Counted from the stretch's first letter, positions 17,281 through 26,740 are shown. The stretch: 64,000 nucleotides of DNA from Pseudomonas sp. JM0905a (GCF_014700075.1 NZ_JACXBU010000007.1:62001-126000); one strand, 5' to 3'. Notes: generated from the sequence alone by a model not told the origin. Numbers and translations: made by a program.

Positions 17281-19407
17281 TCAGAAACTGAAGTCCACCT
17301 TGGTCCAGAGTGTGCGCCCCGGCTCGTTGATGGCCACCGGATCGGCCGGGAAGCCGAAACCGGCGTCTCCCGCTCGGTTCAGGTGTTCCGCGTAGGCCTT
17401 GTCGAAAAGGTTGTCGACACCCGCACTGACCTTGAGCTCCGGGCTCAGGCGGTAGGCGGCATTGAGCGAAAACACGCCGAAGCCGGCGCTCTTGCCGAAA
17501 TCCTGCCCCACCACGTTGCCCTTGCCTTCGGCCACGCGGTTCTGCGCCGCCACCACGCGCCACAGGCCGCCGGCGCTCCAATTGTCCTGCTCGTAGGTCA
17601 GGCCGAGGCGCGCTTCCAGCGGCGGCATCTGCGGCAGGGCCTCGTCGTCCGAGCTGTTCTTGCCCCAGGCGTAGGCCAGGGTGGCGTCGGTCTTCCAGTG
17701 GCGATCCAGGCGCCAGGCCGCACCCAACTCGCCGCCCATGATGCGGGCGTCGATGTTCTCCGCACGGGAGGTGGGGCCCATCATCCCCGGCGTATAGGTG
17801 AACAGGATGTAGTCGCGCACCTGGCCGACGTAGCCGGACGCCCAGGCTTCCAGGTCACCGCTCTGGTACTGCACGCCGAAGTCGAGTTGGGTGGTCTTCT
17901 CCGGCTTCACCCCGTCGAAGGCATTGGCCGAGCCGGCAGGGCCGCGTCCCGGCGAAAACAGCTCCCAGTAGTCGGGGAAGCGCTGCACGTGGCCCAGCCC
18001 GGCGTAGAGGGTGGTGGGTGAGTCGGCCAGGTCGTGCTCGAAGCGCACGAAACCGCTGGGCAAGGTGTCGGCACGGGTTTCGCCGAAGGTGGGATTGATC
18101 CGGCCCATCATGCCGCTGGTGGCGCGGAAATCCTCGGCGGAGGCGCGATCCAGGCGGCCGCCGGCCACCAGGCGATTGCGCGGTGCGAAGTTCCAGGTGG
18201 CCTCGGAGTACAGGCCGTAATTATGGAACAGCGCGTCCTTGCTCCAGGGGAACTGGTCGGCGTCGGTAAAGCGGCGGCTCATCATGTCGAAACGCGAGCT
18301 GCGTTTGCGGTGTTCGCTGCGCATCAGGTCCATGCCGGCCACCCATTCCACCTCGGTCCACCTGAAGGTGGCAGAGAAACGCCCGCCCGCCGTGCGGCGG
18401 TCGACGTTCGAAGCCATCGGCATGGGCATCGAACTGGTGGGATCGGGACTGCGCAGGCGGAAGTTGTCCATCACGTGGTCCGCGTAGTTGTAGTAAAGCT
18501 GCGCTTCCAGCTTGTCCAGCACGCCGCCGAGGTTGCTGCGCTCGAAACGCAGGCCGAGGCTTTCGCGCAAGAACTGGCTGCCGTCCATGCCGCGCCCGGC
18601 GTAGCGCGCCTCTCCGTCACCCTTGCCGGCGGTGAGCTCCACCAGGGAGTCCTCATCCGGCGTCCAGCCCAGGGCCACATCACCGTTCCACTTGTTCCAG
18701 CGCGACGGCACGGTATCGCCGTTGCCATCTTCGTAGTCGTCCGCCTGGGCCTGATTGCCCACCACGCGCAGGTAACCGAGTTCACTGCCCAGGGCGCCGT
18801 CCAGCACCTTGTCGAAGCGGCCGTTGGAACCGGCCAGCACGCTGCCGCGCAGGCGGCTGCCGAGTTCGCCGAAGCGCTCCGGCTCACGGTCGAAGCGCAC
18901 GGTGCCGGCAGATGCGCCTGGGCCCCAGAGCACTGTCTGCGGTCCCTTGATCACGGTGAGCCGGTCGAAGGTTTCCGGGGAGATATAGGCGCTCGGCGCG
19001 TCCATGCGGCCAGGGCAGGCGCCGATCATCAGGCCGCCGTTGGTAAGCAGGTTGAGCCGCGAGCCGAACATGCCGCGCAGCACCGGATCGCCATTGGTGC
19101 CACCGTTGCGGATGACGGAGAAGCCGGAAATGGTCTTCAGGTAGTCGGCCGCATCGCTGGCGGGAACCGGCTGTCGCGGGTCTCTCGGGTCCGTCACCAC
19201 GGTCAGGGGCGAACTCTGCTGCACGGCGGTAACGACCGTGGGCTCGACTTCTTCCGGCAGTCGTTCTTCGGTCACGCCAATTCCGGACAGGGAGAGACCG
19301 AGGAACAGGGCGAAACCCTGCTGCCAGCGCAGGCGGGCAGTGGCCGGGGTAAAAGGACGGGTGCAGTGGCGCGCAGCAGCGCGGCGTTGTTGGTTGGGCT
19401 GTTTCAT
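17281..19407 (-). CDS. oprC: TonB-dependent copper receptor OprC
   Basis: 708 residues. A long N-terminal leader containing a hydrophobic signal segment (about 30-45) is followed by a plug domain (about 70-185: TVVTDPRDPRQPVPASDAAD, PVLRGMFGSRLNLLTNGG, TVIKGPQTVLWGPGASAGTV) and a 22-strand beta-barrel ending in a terminal Phe. Met-rich segments (MPMPMAS, DMMSRRF, GMMG) and the plug cysteine in IGACPGRMDAP are typical of OprC, which binds copper. The two DUF2946 genes lie upstream on the same strand, the arrangement seen in copper-responsive clusters of pseudomonads. Confidence 0.92.
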   Translation of the reverse strand: MKQPNQQRRAAARHCTRPFTPATARLRWQQGFALFLGLSLSGIGVTEERLPEEVEPTVVTAVQQSSPLTVVTDPRDPRQPVPASDAADYLKTISGFSVIRNGGTNGDPVLRGMFGSRLNLLTNGGLMIGACPGRMDAPSAYISPETFDRLTVIKGPQTVLWGPGASAGTVRFDREPERFGELGSRLRGSVLAGSNGRFDKVLDGALGSELGYLRVVGNQAQADDYEDGNGDTVPSRWNKWNGDVALGWTPDEDSLVELTAGKGDGEARYAGRGMDGSQFLRESLGLRFERSNLGGVLDKLEAQLYYNYADHVMDNFRLRSPDPTSSMPMPMASNVDRRTAGGRFSATFRWTEVEWVAGMDLMRSEHRKRSSRFDMMSRRFTDADQFPWSKDALFHNYGLYSEATWNFAPRNRLVAGGRLDRASAEDFRATSGMMGRINPTFGETRADTLPSGFVRFEHDLADSPTTLYAGLGHVQRFPDYWELFSPGRGPAGSANAFDGVKPEKTTQLDFGVQYQSGDLEAWASGYVGQVRDYILFTYTPGMMGPTSRAENIDARIMGGELGAAWRLDRHWKTDATLAYAWGKNSSDDEALPQMPPLEARLGLTYEQDNWSAGGLWRVVAAQNRVAEGKGNVVGQDFGKSAGFGVFSLNAAYRLSPELKVSAGVDNLFDKAYAEHLNRAGDAGFGFPADPVAINEPGRTLWTKVDFSF

Positions 19408-19461
19408 GAGTCTTCCAGAATCGATGGTCAGGCTGCCCCTCCGGGGCAGTGCGTCGGCGAA

Positions 19462-19881
19462 TCAGGAAGCACGAGGCGGCGCGCGCGGCCGGGCGCCAGG
19501 GAACAGCGGCGCCTGCGCCGGCAGACCGATGAGCCGGGGCCGCCCCGGCGCACCCTCGATGGGCACCACCAGGTCGGCAGTCGGCAGGGTGTTGCCCAGG
19601 GCCGGGCTCGCCGCCAGCAGGTTGCAATAGCCGCAGGCATCCAGGGGTGATGCCGGCCCATGGTGGGATGGCATCGGAGACGGCTTTTCGTCGTGGTCGC
19701 AGGCCAGCGCCGTGAGCCAGCCGGGCAACTCCGCTTGCGCCACGCGGACCTGGGACGCCAGGGCACCGAAGTAGATCGCCAGCATTGCGAACAGCCCCAG
19801 CCACAGGCCCACCCGCATCCGCACGGGCAAGGCCGTGGAATGGGCGTGGCGATGGCGGATGCGTGGAGCAGCCAGGGGCAT
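19462..19881 (-). CDS. DUF2946 family protein (copper cluster)
   Basis: 139 residues. One transmembrane or signal-like helix lies at about 24-46 (GLWLGLFAMLAIYFGALAS), followed by an extracytoplasmic part with CDHDEKPSPMPSHHG and the DUF2946 core DACGYCNLLAASP. His, Met and Cys residues in these motifs suggest metal binding. It sits 54 bases upstream of oprC on the same strand and after another DUF2946 gene, forming a likely three-gene copper operon. Biochemical function is unknown. Confidence 0.82.
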   Translation of the reverse strand: MPLAAPRIRHRHAHSTALPVRMRVGLWLGLFAMLAIYFGALASQVRVAQAELPGWLTALACDHDEKPSPMPSHHGPASPLDACGYCNLLAASPALGNTLPTADLVVPIEGAPGRPRLIGLPAQAPLFPGARPRAPPRAS

Positions 19882-19981
19882 CGGCGAATCCGGTTGCGTG
19901 GACGAGCGGGCAACAGCGGCACCCCGAAAAAGGGATGCCGGCAGCAGGGTTCAGACGGAAGAATCCGGGTCTGGAGCGCTG

Positions 19982-20365
19982 TCAGGCGAGCGGGGAGGCA
20001 CGAGGATTGGCCGAAGGCCAGGCATGGCGCGGCGGATGTTGGTCACCCCCGGCTCGAGAAAGCAAAGGCGCCCTGCCCGCCCCAAGCAGCCACGACAACA
20101 GCACCATGGCAATGGCGCCGAGGATGACGCCAGTGCAGAGCGGGCACTTGAAGATGCCAGACCAGCCACTGACGACACTGCCGCCGAGGTCACCGTCCGG
20201 GGCCGAACCGCTGGCGGAATCTCCAGAGCAGAATTGCCCGCCGATGCCGCTCAGTTCCAGCCCCATCGCCTGGCCGTGGTGCAGGCCACAGGCGAACAGA
20301 TTGAACAGGACGCAGGCATAGAGCATCCAGGCAATCAGTGAGCGGTCTTGGCGGGCGAATTTCAT
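19982..20365 (-). CDS. DUF2946 family protein (copper cluster, second copy)
   Basis: 127 residues starting at MKFARQDRSLIAWMLY. The N-terminal hydrophobic helix includes ACVLFNLFACGLHHGQ, followed by QFCSGDS and a second helix after KCPLCTGVILGAI. The CxxC motif KCPLC, with His and Met residues near the first helix, matches the DUF2946 pattern. It is the first gene of the putative operon running into the second DUF2946 gene and oprC. I start at ATG 20365; an ATG six codons upstream is possible. Confidence 0.8.
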   Translation of the reverse strand: MKFARQDRSLIAWMLYACVLFNLFACGLHHGQAMGLELSGIGGQFCSGDSASGSAPDGDLGGSVVSGWSGIFKCPLCTGVILGAIAMVLLSWLLGAGRAPLLSRAGGDQHPPRHAWPSANPRASPLA

Positions 20366-20520
20366 GGGCGGCGACTCTAGCACCGGCGTTCCAGGGCCGG
20401 AAGCGGCAATGCCGTGTGGTGGATTGCCGCATGGAGACCCGTACGATTCGCTGCCCCTCCCCCTGCTCCGCCAGGAACCAGGCTGGGAACATTACCGAAA
20501 GGCCGGACGGTGTCCGGCTA

Positions 20521-21384
20521 TCAAAAGGTGTCGATGGGAATCTTCAGGTAGCGGATACCGTTGGCCTCGGCCGGCGGCAGTTGGCCGGCGCGCATGTTCA
20601 CCTGCACCGCCGGCAGGATCAGGGCGGGCATGTTCAGGGTGGCGTCCCGCGCGGTGCGCATGGCGACGAAGGTCTCTTCATCGATCCCCTCGCGAGCGTG
20701 GACATTGTTCGCGCGCTGCTCAGCCACCGTAGTCTCGAAGCAGAAGTCATCGCGCCCAGGCGCCTTGTAGTCGTGGCAGAGGAACAGGCGGGTTTCGCCC
20801 GGCATCCCGAACAGGCGCCGGATGGAACGGTACAGGGCACGGGCGTCACCACCGGGGAAATCGCAGCGAGCGGTGCCGTAGTCGGGCATGAACAGGGTGT
20901 CGCCTATAAAGGCGGCATCCCCAACCAGGTAGGTCATGCACGCCGGCGTGTGGCCCGGCGTATGGATGGCGAACAACTCCAGGTTACCGATGGCCAGGCG
21001 ATCGCCGTCCTGCAGCAGGATGTCGAACTGGCGGCCGTCGATGGGGAATTCCTCTCCGGCATTGAACAGCGCACCGAAGCGCTGCTGCACCTGGGTGATA
21101 TGTCCGCCGATGGCCAGCGCTCCGCCCAGTTCGTGCTTGAGCCAGGCGGCAGCGGACAGGTGATCGGCGTGCACATGGGTTTCCAGCAGCCAGTCCACCG
21201 TCAGCCCCTGCTCGCGCACGTAGGCGGCAATCCGCTCGGCCCCCGCATGGGAGATGCGCCCGCTGGCGGCGCAGTAATCCAGCACCGGGTCGACGACGGC
21301 GCAGCGGCCGCTGGCCGGGTCGCTGACCACATAGCTGTAGGAACAGGTGGCTGGGTCGAAGAAGGCCTGCACCCGTGGACTCAT
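20521..21384 (-). CDS. MBL-fold persulfide dioxygenase-like hydrolase
   Basis: 287 residues of the metallo-beta-lactamase fold, close to the ETHE1/Blh group, which oxidises glutathione persulfide. The metal motif THVHADHLSAA lies near residues 70-80, with further ligands in HTPGHTPACM and IGDTLFMPDYG, and the C-terminal KAPGRDDF loop. The start MSPRVQAFF at 21384 is chosen over an upstream ATG whose extension reads as repeat sequence. It is probably cytosolic and monocistronic. In other bacteria such genes pair with rhodanese or YeeE genes; here the YeeE gene is 17 kb away. Confidence 0.85.
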   Translation of the reverse strand: MSPRVQAFFDPATCSYSYVVSDPASGRCAVVDPVLDYCAASGRISHAGAERIAAYVREQGLTVDWLLETHVHADHLSAAAWLKHELGGALAIGGHITQVQQRFGALFNAGEEFPIDGRQFDILLQDGDRLAIGNLELFAIHTPGHTPACMTYLVGDAAFIGDTLFMPDYGTARCDFPGGDARALYRSIRRLFGMPGETRLFLCHDYKAPGRDDFCFETTVAEQRANNVHAREGIDEETFVAMRTARDATLNMPALILPAVQVNMRAGQLPPAEANGIRYLKIPIDTF

Positions 21385-21454
21385 GGAGGTCGTTCCCTGC
21401 AATTGGATTCGACCTGAAGTATGGACCGCGATTGATGGTGGGGCAGCTGCGCTG

Positions 21455-21487
21455 CCCTTGGCGATTGAAATCGCCCCTACTGGGTTT
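21455..21487. repeat. REP-like dyad
   Basis: A single inverted member of the dyad family (GGCGATTGAAATCGCCCCTA) lies upstream of the MBL hydrolase gene. Confidence 0.5.
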
Positions 21488-21532
21488 GCATGCGCCCTGG
21501 GATTGAGGCCTGCCATTGGGAATCGCACCCGG

Positions 21533-23602
21533 TCAGGCTAACGCCTCGACACCCGCCATGAACTGCTCCGCCGGCACCGGCTTGCCGAACAGGAAGCCCT
21601 GCAGCGAGTCGCAACCCAGCCCCGTGAGGAAGGCCTGCTGGGATTCGGTCTCCACCCCTTCGGCGACAATCCGCAGGTCCAGCGCCTGGCCGAGGGCGAC
21701 GATGGCGGAAATGATGGCCGCGTCATCGCTGTCGCGCTCCAGGTCACGAACGAAGCCACGGTCGATCTTCAGTTCGTTGGCCGGCAGGCGCTTGAGGTAC
21801 AGCAGGCTGGAGTAGCCGGTGCCGAAGTCATCGATGGACAGGTCGACCCCCATCTCGGCCAGCTTGCGAAGGATCGCCAGGCTGGCGTCAGCGTCCTGCA
21901 TGGCTGTGGTTTCAGTGATTTCCAGGGTCAGGCAGTTGGCCGGCAGCACGTGGTGCTCCAGGGCGTTGCGCACGCTATCGATCAGTCCGGCGTGGCAGAA
22001 CTGAAGGGCCGAGAGGTTCACCGCCACCCGCCAGTCATGACGGCCTTCGGCGTACCACCGGCTCATCTGCCGGCAGGCTTCGTTCAGCACCCAGTTGCCG
22101 ATTGGGATGATCAGGCCGGTCTTCTCTGCCAGCGCAATGAACTGGTCAGGCATCAGCAGGCCACGGCGCGGGTGCTGCCAGCGCAGCAACGCCTCGGCGC
22201 CGATTACCCGCTTGGCGTCAGCGGCGGCGAACTTGGGCTGGTAATGCAGCTCCAGCTCCCCGGCGTCCAGCGCCTGGCGCAGGTCATGGAGCAACTGCAG
22301 TTGATTGCGCGCGTTGGTGTTCATCGACTGTTCGAAGAAGCTGTAGCCATTCTTGCCCGCACCCTTGGCGTGGTACATGGCAGCGTCGGCATTCATCAGC
22401 AGCTCTTCACGGGTAGCGCCATCGCCGGGGTACAGGGCAATGCCGACACTGGTAGAAACCCGCAGCTCCTGACCGCCCACCATGAAGGCATTGCCCACCA
22501 GGGCGACCAACTGGCTGGCAAGGGTCACGGCATCGTCGGGCTCGCCAAGGTTGGCCAGCAGGACGAACTCGTCGCCACCGATGCGCGCCAAGGTGTCTTC
22601 GGTGCGCAGATGGCTGCTCAGCCGCTGGGCCACCGCCCGCAGCAGCAGGTCGCCCACATGGTGGCCGAAGGCGTCGTTCACCGGCTTGAAGCCGTCCAGG
22701 TCCATGAACAGCAGGCCGAAGCAGCCGCCGTTGCGGTCCACCCTGTGGATCGCCTGGTCGATGCGGTCTTCCAGCAAGGTGCGGTTGGGCAGCTTGGTGA
22801 GGTTGTCGTGCAGGGCCAGGTGAGTCAGCTCCTGGTTGGCCCGCTCCAGCGAGGTGGCGAGCTGGGCGGTACGCGCTTCCAGGCGGGCATCCAGCACAGA
22901 AGTGAGCAGCGCGATGGCAAGGATCGCCAGGGTGACCGCGATCACCAGACTGGCCAGCCAGCGGCTGTCGAGCCCGGCTATCGCGGCGCCGCAGACACTG
23001 CCCAGTGGGAAATTGGCCGCTGCCATGCCGGTGTAATGCATGCCGACGATGGCCACACCCATCACCAGGGCCGCGCCGATCCGTGCCAGGCGCACATAGG
23101 GGGTGTCCTGGCGCAGGCGGAAGGCAATCCACAGCGCCGCGCCGGAGGCTGCCACCGCAATAGCCAGGGAGAGTGAGAACAGGCCGGGGTCATAGTCGAT
23201 GCCAGGCAGCATGCGCATGGCGTGCATGCCCATGTAGTGCATGGAGCTGATGCCGGCGCCCATGGTCAGTGCGCCGCAGAGGAGCTGTAACCAGGGCTGC
23301 TCGGGCTGGCCCACCAGCCAAAGGGCGAAGCCGGATACCAGCACCGCGATCAGCAGCGAAAGCAAGGTCAGCGGCAGGTCGTAGCCCAACGGAATGGGCA
23401 GGCTGAAGGCGAGCATGCCGATGAAGTGCATGGACCAGATGCCGATGCCCATCGCAACGGCACCGCCGCCGATCCAAAGCACCGCGCCACGTCCCTGGCT
23501 GCTGGTCACCCGCCCGGCCAGGTCCAGCGCCGTATAGGACGCGAGGATGGCCACCAGCAGGGAAATGAGAACAAGGGAATAGTCGTAGCTGCCCGTGAGC
23601 AT
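21533..23602 (-). CDS. mucR: MHYT-GGDEF-EAL cyclic-di-GMP enzyme (MucR type)
   Basis: About 689 residues. The MHYT membrane sensor has seven helices over about residues 1-250, with three repeats showing MHFIGM, MHYMGMHAM and MHYTGM. A GGDEF domain with intact RIGGDEF and an EAL domain with intact EALLRW, ITET and DDFGTGYSS follow. Such proteins make and break c-di-GMP at the inner membrane; P. aeruginosa MucR has this order and nearly this length and acts in alginate control and dispersion. I start at MLTGSYDYS (23602) because upstream sequence contains repeats. The symbol rests on domain order and length, not on alignment. Confidence 0.88.
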   Translation of the reverse strand: MLTGSYDYSLVLISLLVAILASYTALDLAGRVTSSQGRGAVLWIGGGAVAMGIGIWSMHFIGMLAFSLPIPLGYDLPLTLLSLLIAVLVSGFALWLVGQPEQPWLQLLCGALTMGAGISSMHYMGMHAMRMLPGIDYDPGLFSLSLAIAVAASGAALWIAFRLRQDTPYVRLARIGAALVMGVAIVGMHYTGMAAANFPLGSVCGAAIAGLDSRWLASLVIAVTLAILAIALLTSVLDARLEARTAQLATSLERANQELTHLALHDNLTKLPNRTLLEDRIDQAIHRVDRNGGCFGLLFMDLDGFKPVNDAFGHHVGDLLLRAVAQRLSSHLRTEDTLARIGGDEFVLLANLGEPDDAVTLASQLVALVGNAFMVGGQELRVSTSVGIALYPGDGATREELLMNADAAMYHAKGAGKNGYSFFEQSMNTNARNQLQLLHDLRQALDAGELELHYQPKFAAADAKRVIGAEALLRWQHPRRGLLMPDQFIALAEKTGLIIPIGNWVLNEACRQMSRWYAEGRHDWRVAVNLSALQFCHAGLIDSVRNALEHHVLPANCLTLEITETTAMQDADASLAILRKLAEMGVDLSIDDFGTGYSSLLYLKRLPANELKIDRGFVRDLERDSDDAAIISAIVALGQALDLRIVAEGVETESQQAFLTGLGCDSLQGFLFGKPVPAEQFMAGVEALA

Positions 23603-23739
23603 GAAAAACCTATCAAGCGGAAAGCCAACCCGGAACGGGCGGCTGAAAACGGGTCGCATTCTAAACAAAGTCAACCGGGGCGGTGACACCGTATGGCAGA
23701 TTGCCGGTATATGACAGGACGAGCACCGCTGTGCCCGCT

Positions 23740-23895
23740 TTACCTGTGGGGGCGATTTCAATGCAGATCCGAAGGCCGAACCTGCGGCCCGGTCAGCGAA
23801 TGAATTCGCCCCCACAAGTATCCACCGGCAATACCGTGACCTGTGGGAGCGATTTCAATGACACACCCTGTGGGGGCGATTTCAATCGCCATGGG
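23740..23895. repeat. Cluster of REP-like dyads upstream of mucR
   Basis: At least four copies of the dyad family in both orientations lie within about 155 bases (for example GTGGGGGCGATTTCAATCGC near 23871 and GCGAATGAATTCGCCCCCAC near 23797). They occupy the gap between the mucR start and the end of the Lrp gene. Confidence 0.7.
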
Positions 23896-23921
23896 CAGCG
23901 CAGCTGCCCCACATCGAGCGG

Positions 23922-24368
23922 TCAGTCACACGGCTGCTCCATGCCACGCAAGGGAATGGGCGCCGACATGACGATGGACGTCCGCGTCTCGCCAAAGTGG
24001 TTGATGCTGCCGACGAAGCGTTCCAAGTGGCGGATGTCGCGGGTCACCACCCGCAGGATGAAGGAGTCCTGCCCGGTGACATGCAGGCACTCCAGCACCT
24101 CGGGCATTTGCTGCAATTGGGCGATCAGCCGCGCCTTTTCCGGCTGCGGGGTGGTCATGCCGATCAACGCCATCACCCCGTACCCGGCTTTCTCCGGCGA
24201 GACGGTGGCGCAATAGGCCTCGATCACCCCGGCCTCCTCCAGGCGCTTGAGCCGTTCGGAGGTGGCCGGCAAGGACAGCGCCACTCGCGAGGCGAGGTCG
24301 GTCAGGGAAATTCGCCCTTCCCGCTGCACCACTTGCAGGATTTTCCAGGACTTGGCATCCAGCTCCAT
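23922..24368 (-). CDS. Lrp/AsnC-family transcriptional regulator
   Basis: 148 residues. An N-terminal winged helix-turn-helix (about 4-60, GRISLTDLASRVALSLPATSERLKRLEEAG) is followed by a RAM ligand-binding domain (about 66-145, MTTPQPEKARL, VLECLHVTGQDSFILRV). It is divergent from the LysE-type exporter at 24502 with 133 bases between, a common arrangement in which the Lrp protein senses the exported amino acid and activates the exporter. The C-terminal Cys-Asp is unremarkable. The ligand is unknown. Confidence 0.9.
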   Translation of the reverse strand: MELDAKSWKILQVVQREGRISLTDLASRVALSLPATSERLKRLEEAGVIEAYCATVSPEKAGYGVMALIGMTTPQPEKARLIAQLQQMPEVLECLHVTGQDSFILRVVTRDIRHLERFVGSINHFGETRTSIVMSAPIPLRGMEQPCD

Positions 24369-24501
24369 ATTTCTCAGGCCTCCTGGGCCAACTTCGTAAA
24401 TTCTTCAGGCGATCACCCAAAACTTCCGTAATCCCTGCATTCAGCATCGATGCAGTGCAGCGCAAAATATTGCCCACGTCCACTGCCTCAGGAGCCTGAT
24501 C

Positions 24502-25122
24502 ATGGCGGCCCTGCTGTTTCTCAAATCCGTCCTGATCGGCCTCTCTATCGCGGCGCCGGTCGGCCCCATCGGCCTGCTGTGCATCCAGCGAACCCTGGGC
24601 CATGGCGCGCGCATCGGCTTCATCAGCGGCCTGGGCGCCGCGGCGGCGGATGCCTGTTACGGGGCGCTGGGAGCCTTCGGCATCGGAGCCATCACCCGCG
24701 CCTTCGTGGCGCTGGCCACCCCGCTCGCCATAGTCGGCGCCCTGTTCCTGGCCTGGCTGGGCCTGAAAATGCTGCACGCCACCCCGCCCGAGCGCGCGGC
24801 CAGTGCCAGCGACCCGGTGCATGCGCTGCCGGCATTCGTCTCGGTGTTCCTGCTGACCCTGAGCAACCCGCTGACCATCCTGTCCTTCATCGCCATCTTC
24901 GCCACCCTGTCCGGCGGCGAAGCCCTGGGCGGAGTGGACGGCCTGGTGATGGTGCTGGGGGTGTTTTGCGGCTCAGCCCTCTGGTGGCTGGCACTGAGCC
25001 TGGGCGTGTCCACCGTTCGCCATCGTCTGGGCGTGCGCGCCATGCAGTGGATCGAGCGTACTGCGGGCGTCTTCCTGCTGGGCTTCGCGGCCTGGCAGCT
25101 CGTGCGGGTGGTGGCTAGCTGA
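24502..25122 (+). CDS. LysE/RhtB-family amino-acid exporter
   Basis: 206 residues, six predicted helices, inner membrane. The family signature is seen in SIAAPVGPIGLLCIQRTLGHG near residues 15-35, with LTLSNPLTILSFIAIFA at about 120-136. It is divergently transcribed from the Lrp-family regulator at 24368, which probably controls it. GGAG lies upstream of ATG 24502. The amino-acid substrate is not predictable. Confidence 0.88.
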   Translation: MAALLFLKSVLIGLSIAAPVGPIGLLCIQRTLGHGARIGFISGLGAAAADACYGALGAFGIGAITRAFVALATPLAIVGALFLAWLGLKMLHATPPERAASASDPVHALPAFVSVFLLTLSNPLTILSFIAIFATLSGGEALGGVDGLVMVLGVFCGSALWWLALSLGVSTVRHRLGVRAMQWIERTAGVFLLGFAAWQLVRVVAS

Positions 25123-25295
25123 TTCTTGTGGGAGCGAACGCCCATGGCAGGCCTTCGGCCTGCTAAGCGACTGAAGTCGCCCCCACAGAAGAGCGCCTGC
25201 AGATTTCAATCGCTATGGGCAGCACAGCTGCCCCTTGAACATCAGCAGGCCGGACCTGCGGCCCGGTTGGCGAATGAATTCGCCCCTACAACGGA
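25123..25295. repeat. REP-like dyads after the LysE-type exporter
   Basis: Three partial members of the dyad family lie here, at about 25128, 25200 and 25270 (for example GCGAATGAATTCGCCCCTAC). The remaining 25296-25503 is an AT-richer leader before the binding-protein gene, with no separate gene seen. Confidence 0.6.
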
Positions 25296-25503
25296 TTCGT
25301 AGCCCCTGAGAACTGGGTAGCCCGGTGCCACTGCTCGTTACGCCCGGTAATCCCCACACGCCCCAAAACGCGCTCTCTCAACCAGTTAACCGATCTATAT
25401 CGGCCTTTCCTTTTATATGGCGCGGCATTTGCTTTCATTTTTGCGACCTAAACAGATAGATATCGATTTAGGCCCCACTAAGCCCACCCAAAGGTTGCCG
25501 CAA

Positions 25504-26604
25504 TTGATCAAGCACAGACTCCCCCGCCTCCTGGGCGCCGCTTTGTGCGGCCTGCTCGCCACCCAGGCCCTGGCAGAAGAGCGCACCCTGCGCGTCTACA
25601 ACTGGTTCGACTACATCACCCCGCAGACGCTGGACAACTTCAAGACGGAGAACGGCGCCAAGCTGATCTACGACATCTTCGACACCAACGAAGCGCTGGA
25701 AGCCAAGCTGCTCACCGGCAACTCCGGCTATGACGTGGTGGTGCCGTCCAACGTCTTCCTCGCCAAGCAGATCCAGGCCGACGTGTTCCAGCCGCTCGAC
25801 CGCAGCAAGCTGCCGAACTGGAATCACCTCGACCCGCAGCTGATGAAGCTGATCGAGGCCAACGATCCGGGCAACCGCTTCGCCGTGCCCTACATGTACG
25901 GAACGGTCCTGATCGGCTTCAACCCGGCCAAGGTCAAGGCGGCCCTGGGCGAGAACGCCCCGGTGGACAGCTGGGACCTGATCTTCAAGGAGGAGAACAT
26001 CGCCAAGCTCAAGCAATGCGGCGTGGCGCTGCTGGACTCACCGTCGGAAATCCTGCCCATTGCGCTGCATTACCTGGGCCTGCCACCTAACAGCAACCAG
26101 CCCAAGGACTACGACAAGGCCGCTGAGCTGCTGCAGAAAATCCGTCCCAACATCGCCTACTTCCATTCCTCCAAGTACATGGCCGACATCGCCAACGGAG
26201 ACATCTGCGTAGCCGTCGGCTACTCGGGCAGCTTCTCCCAGGCGGCCAACCGTGCCAAGGAAGCGGGCAATGGCGTGGTGGTGGACATGCGCCTGCCCAA
26301 GGAAGGTGCACCGGTGTGGTTCGACATGCTGGCCATCCCCAAGGGCGCGAAGAACCCTGAGGACGCCCATGCTTTCATCAACTACCTGCTGCAGCCCCAG
26401 GTGATCGCCCCGGTCAGTGACTTCGTCGGCTACCCGAACCCGAACAAGGACGCCACCGCCCTGGTCACCCCGGAAATCCGCAACAACCCCAATCTTTATC
26501 CCACTGCCGAGGCCCAGGCCACCCTCTTCACCCTGCTGCCGCTGGAACGCAATGCCGAACGCGCCCGCACCCGTGCCTGGACGAAGCTGAAGTCGGGGAC
26601 CTGA
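25504..26604 (+). CDS. Periplasmic polyamine-binding protein (PotF/SpuD type), orphan
   Basis: A solute-binding protein of about 366 residues. The signal peptide is visible (HRLPRLLGAALCGLLATQALA), then the mature start RTLRVYNWFDYITPQTLDNF, the classic opening of putrescine/spermidine-binding proteins, and YDVVVPSNVFLAKQ. I choose TTG at 25504 because AAGG lies nine bases upstream and the signal peptide then begins at the N-terminus; an ATG at 25417 would add 29 residues. No ABC permease or ATPase genes accompany it. The next genes encode a TTQ amine dehydrogenase, so a role in delivering or sensing amines is possible but speculative. Confidence 0.85.
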   Translation: MIKHRLPRLLGAALCGLLATQALAEERTLRVYNWFDYITPQTLDNFKTENGAKLIYDIFDTNEALEAKLLTGNSGYDVVVPSNVFLAKQIQADVFQPLDRSKLPNWNHLDPQLMKLIEANDPGNRFAVPYMYGTVLIGFNPAKVKAALGENAPVDSWDLIFKEENIAKLKQCGVALLDSPSEILPIALHYLGLPPNSNQPKDYDKAAELLQKIRPNIAYFHSSKYMADIANGDICVAVGYSGSFSQAANRAKEAGNGVVVDMRLPKEGAPVWFDMLAIPKGAKNPEDAHAFINYLLQPQVIAPVSDFVGYPNPNKDATALVTPEIRNNPNLYPTAEAQATLFTLLPLERNAERARTRAWTKLKSGT

Positions 26605-26634
26605 CGGCCCGGCAGGGTTTCCCCCCGCAACACC

Positions 26635-26740
26635 GAAACCTGTGGGAGCGATTTCAATCGCGAATGAATTCGCTCCCACAAGAGAGAACCCCAAGCCACA
26701 TACCCTGTAGGGGCGATTTCAATCGCCAAGGGCAGCGCAG
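26635..26740. repeat. REP-like dyads before the amine dehydrogenase operon
   Basis: Three copies of the dyad family, including GTGGGAGCGATTTCAATCGC at about 26641 followed by its inverted partner, and one at about 26707. These are the last members of this repeat family that I can find in the window. The rest of the gap to 26970 is the operon leader. Confidence 0.65.

Noticed and set aside
23740-23895. CRISPR array
   Set aside because: The repeats alternate in orientation, have unequal spacing and belong to the dyad family found throughout the left half; no cas genes are present.
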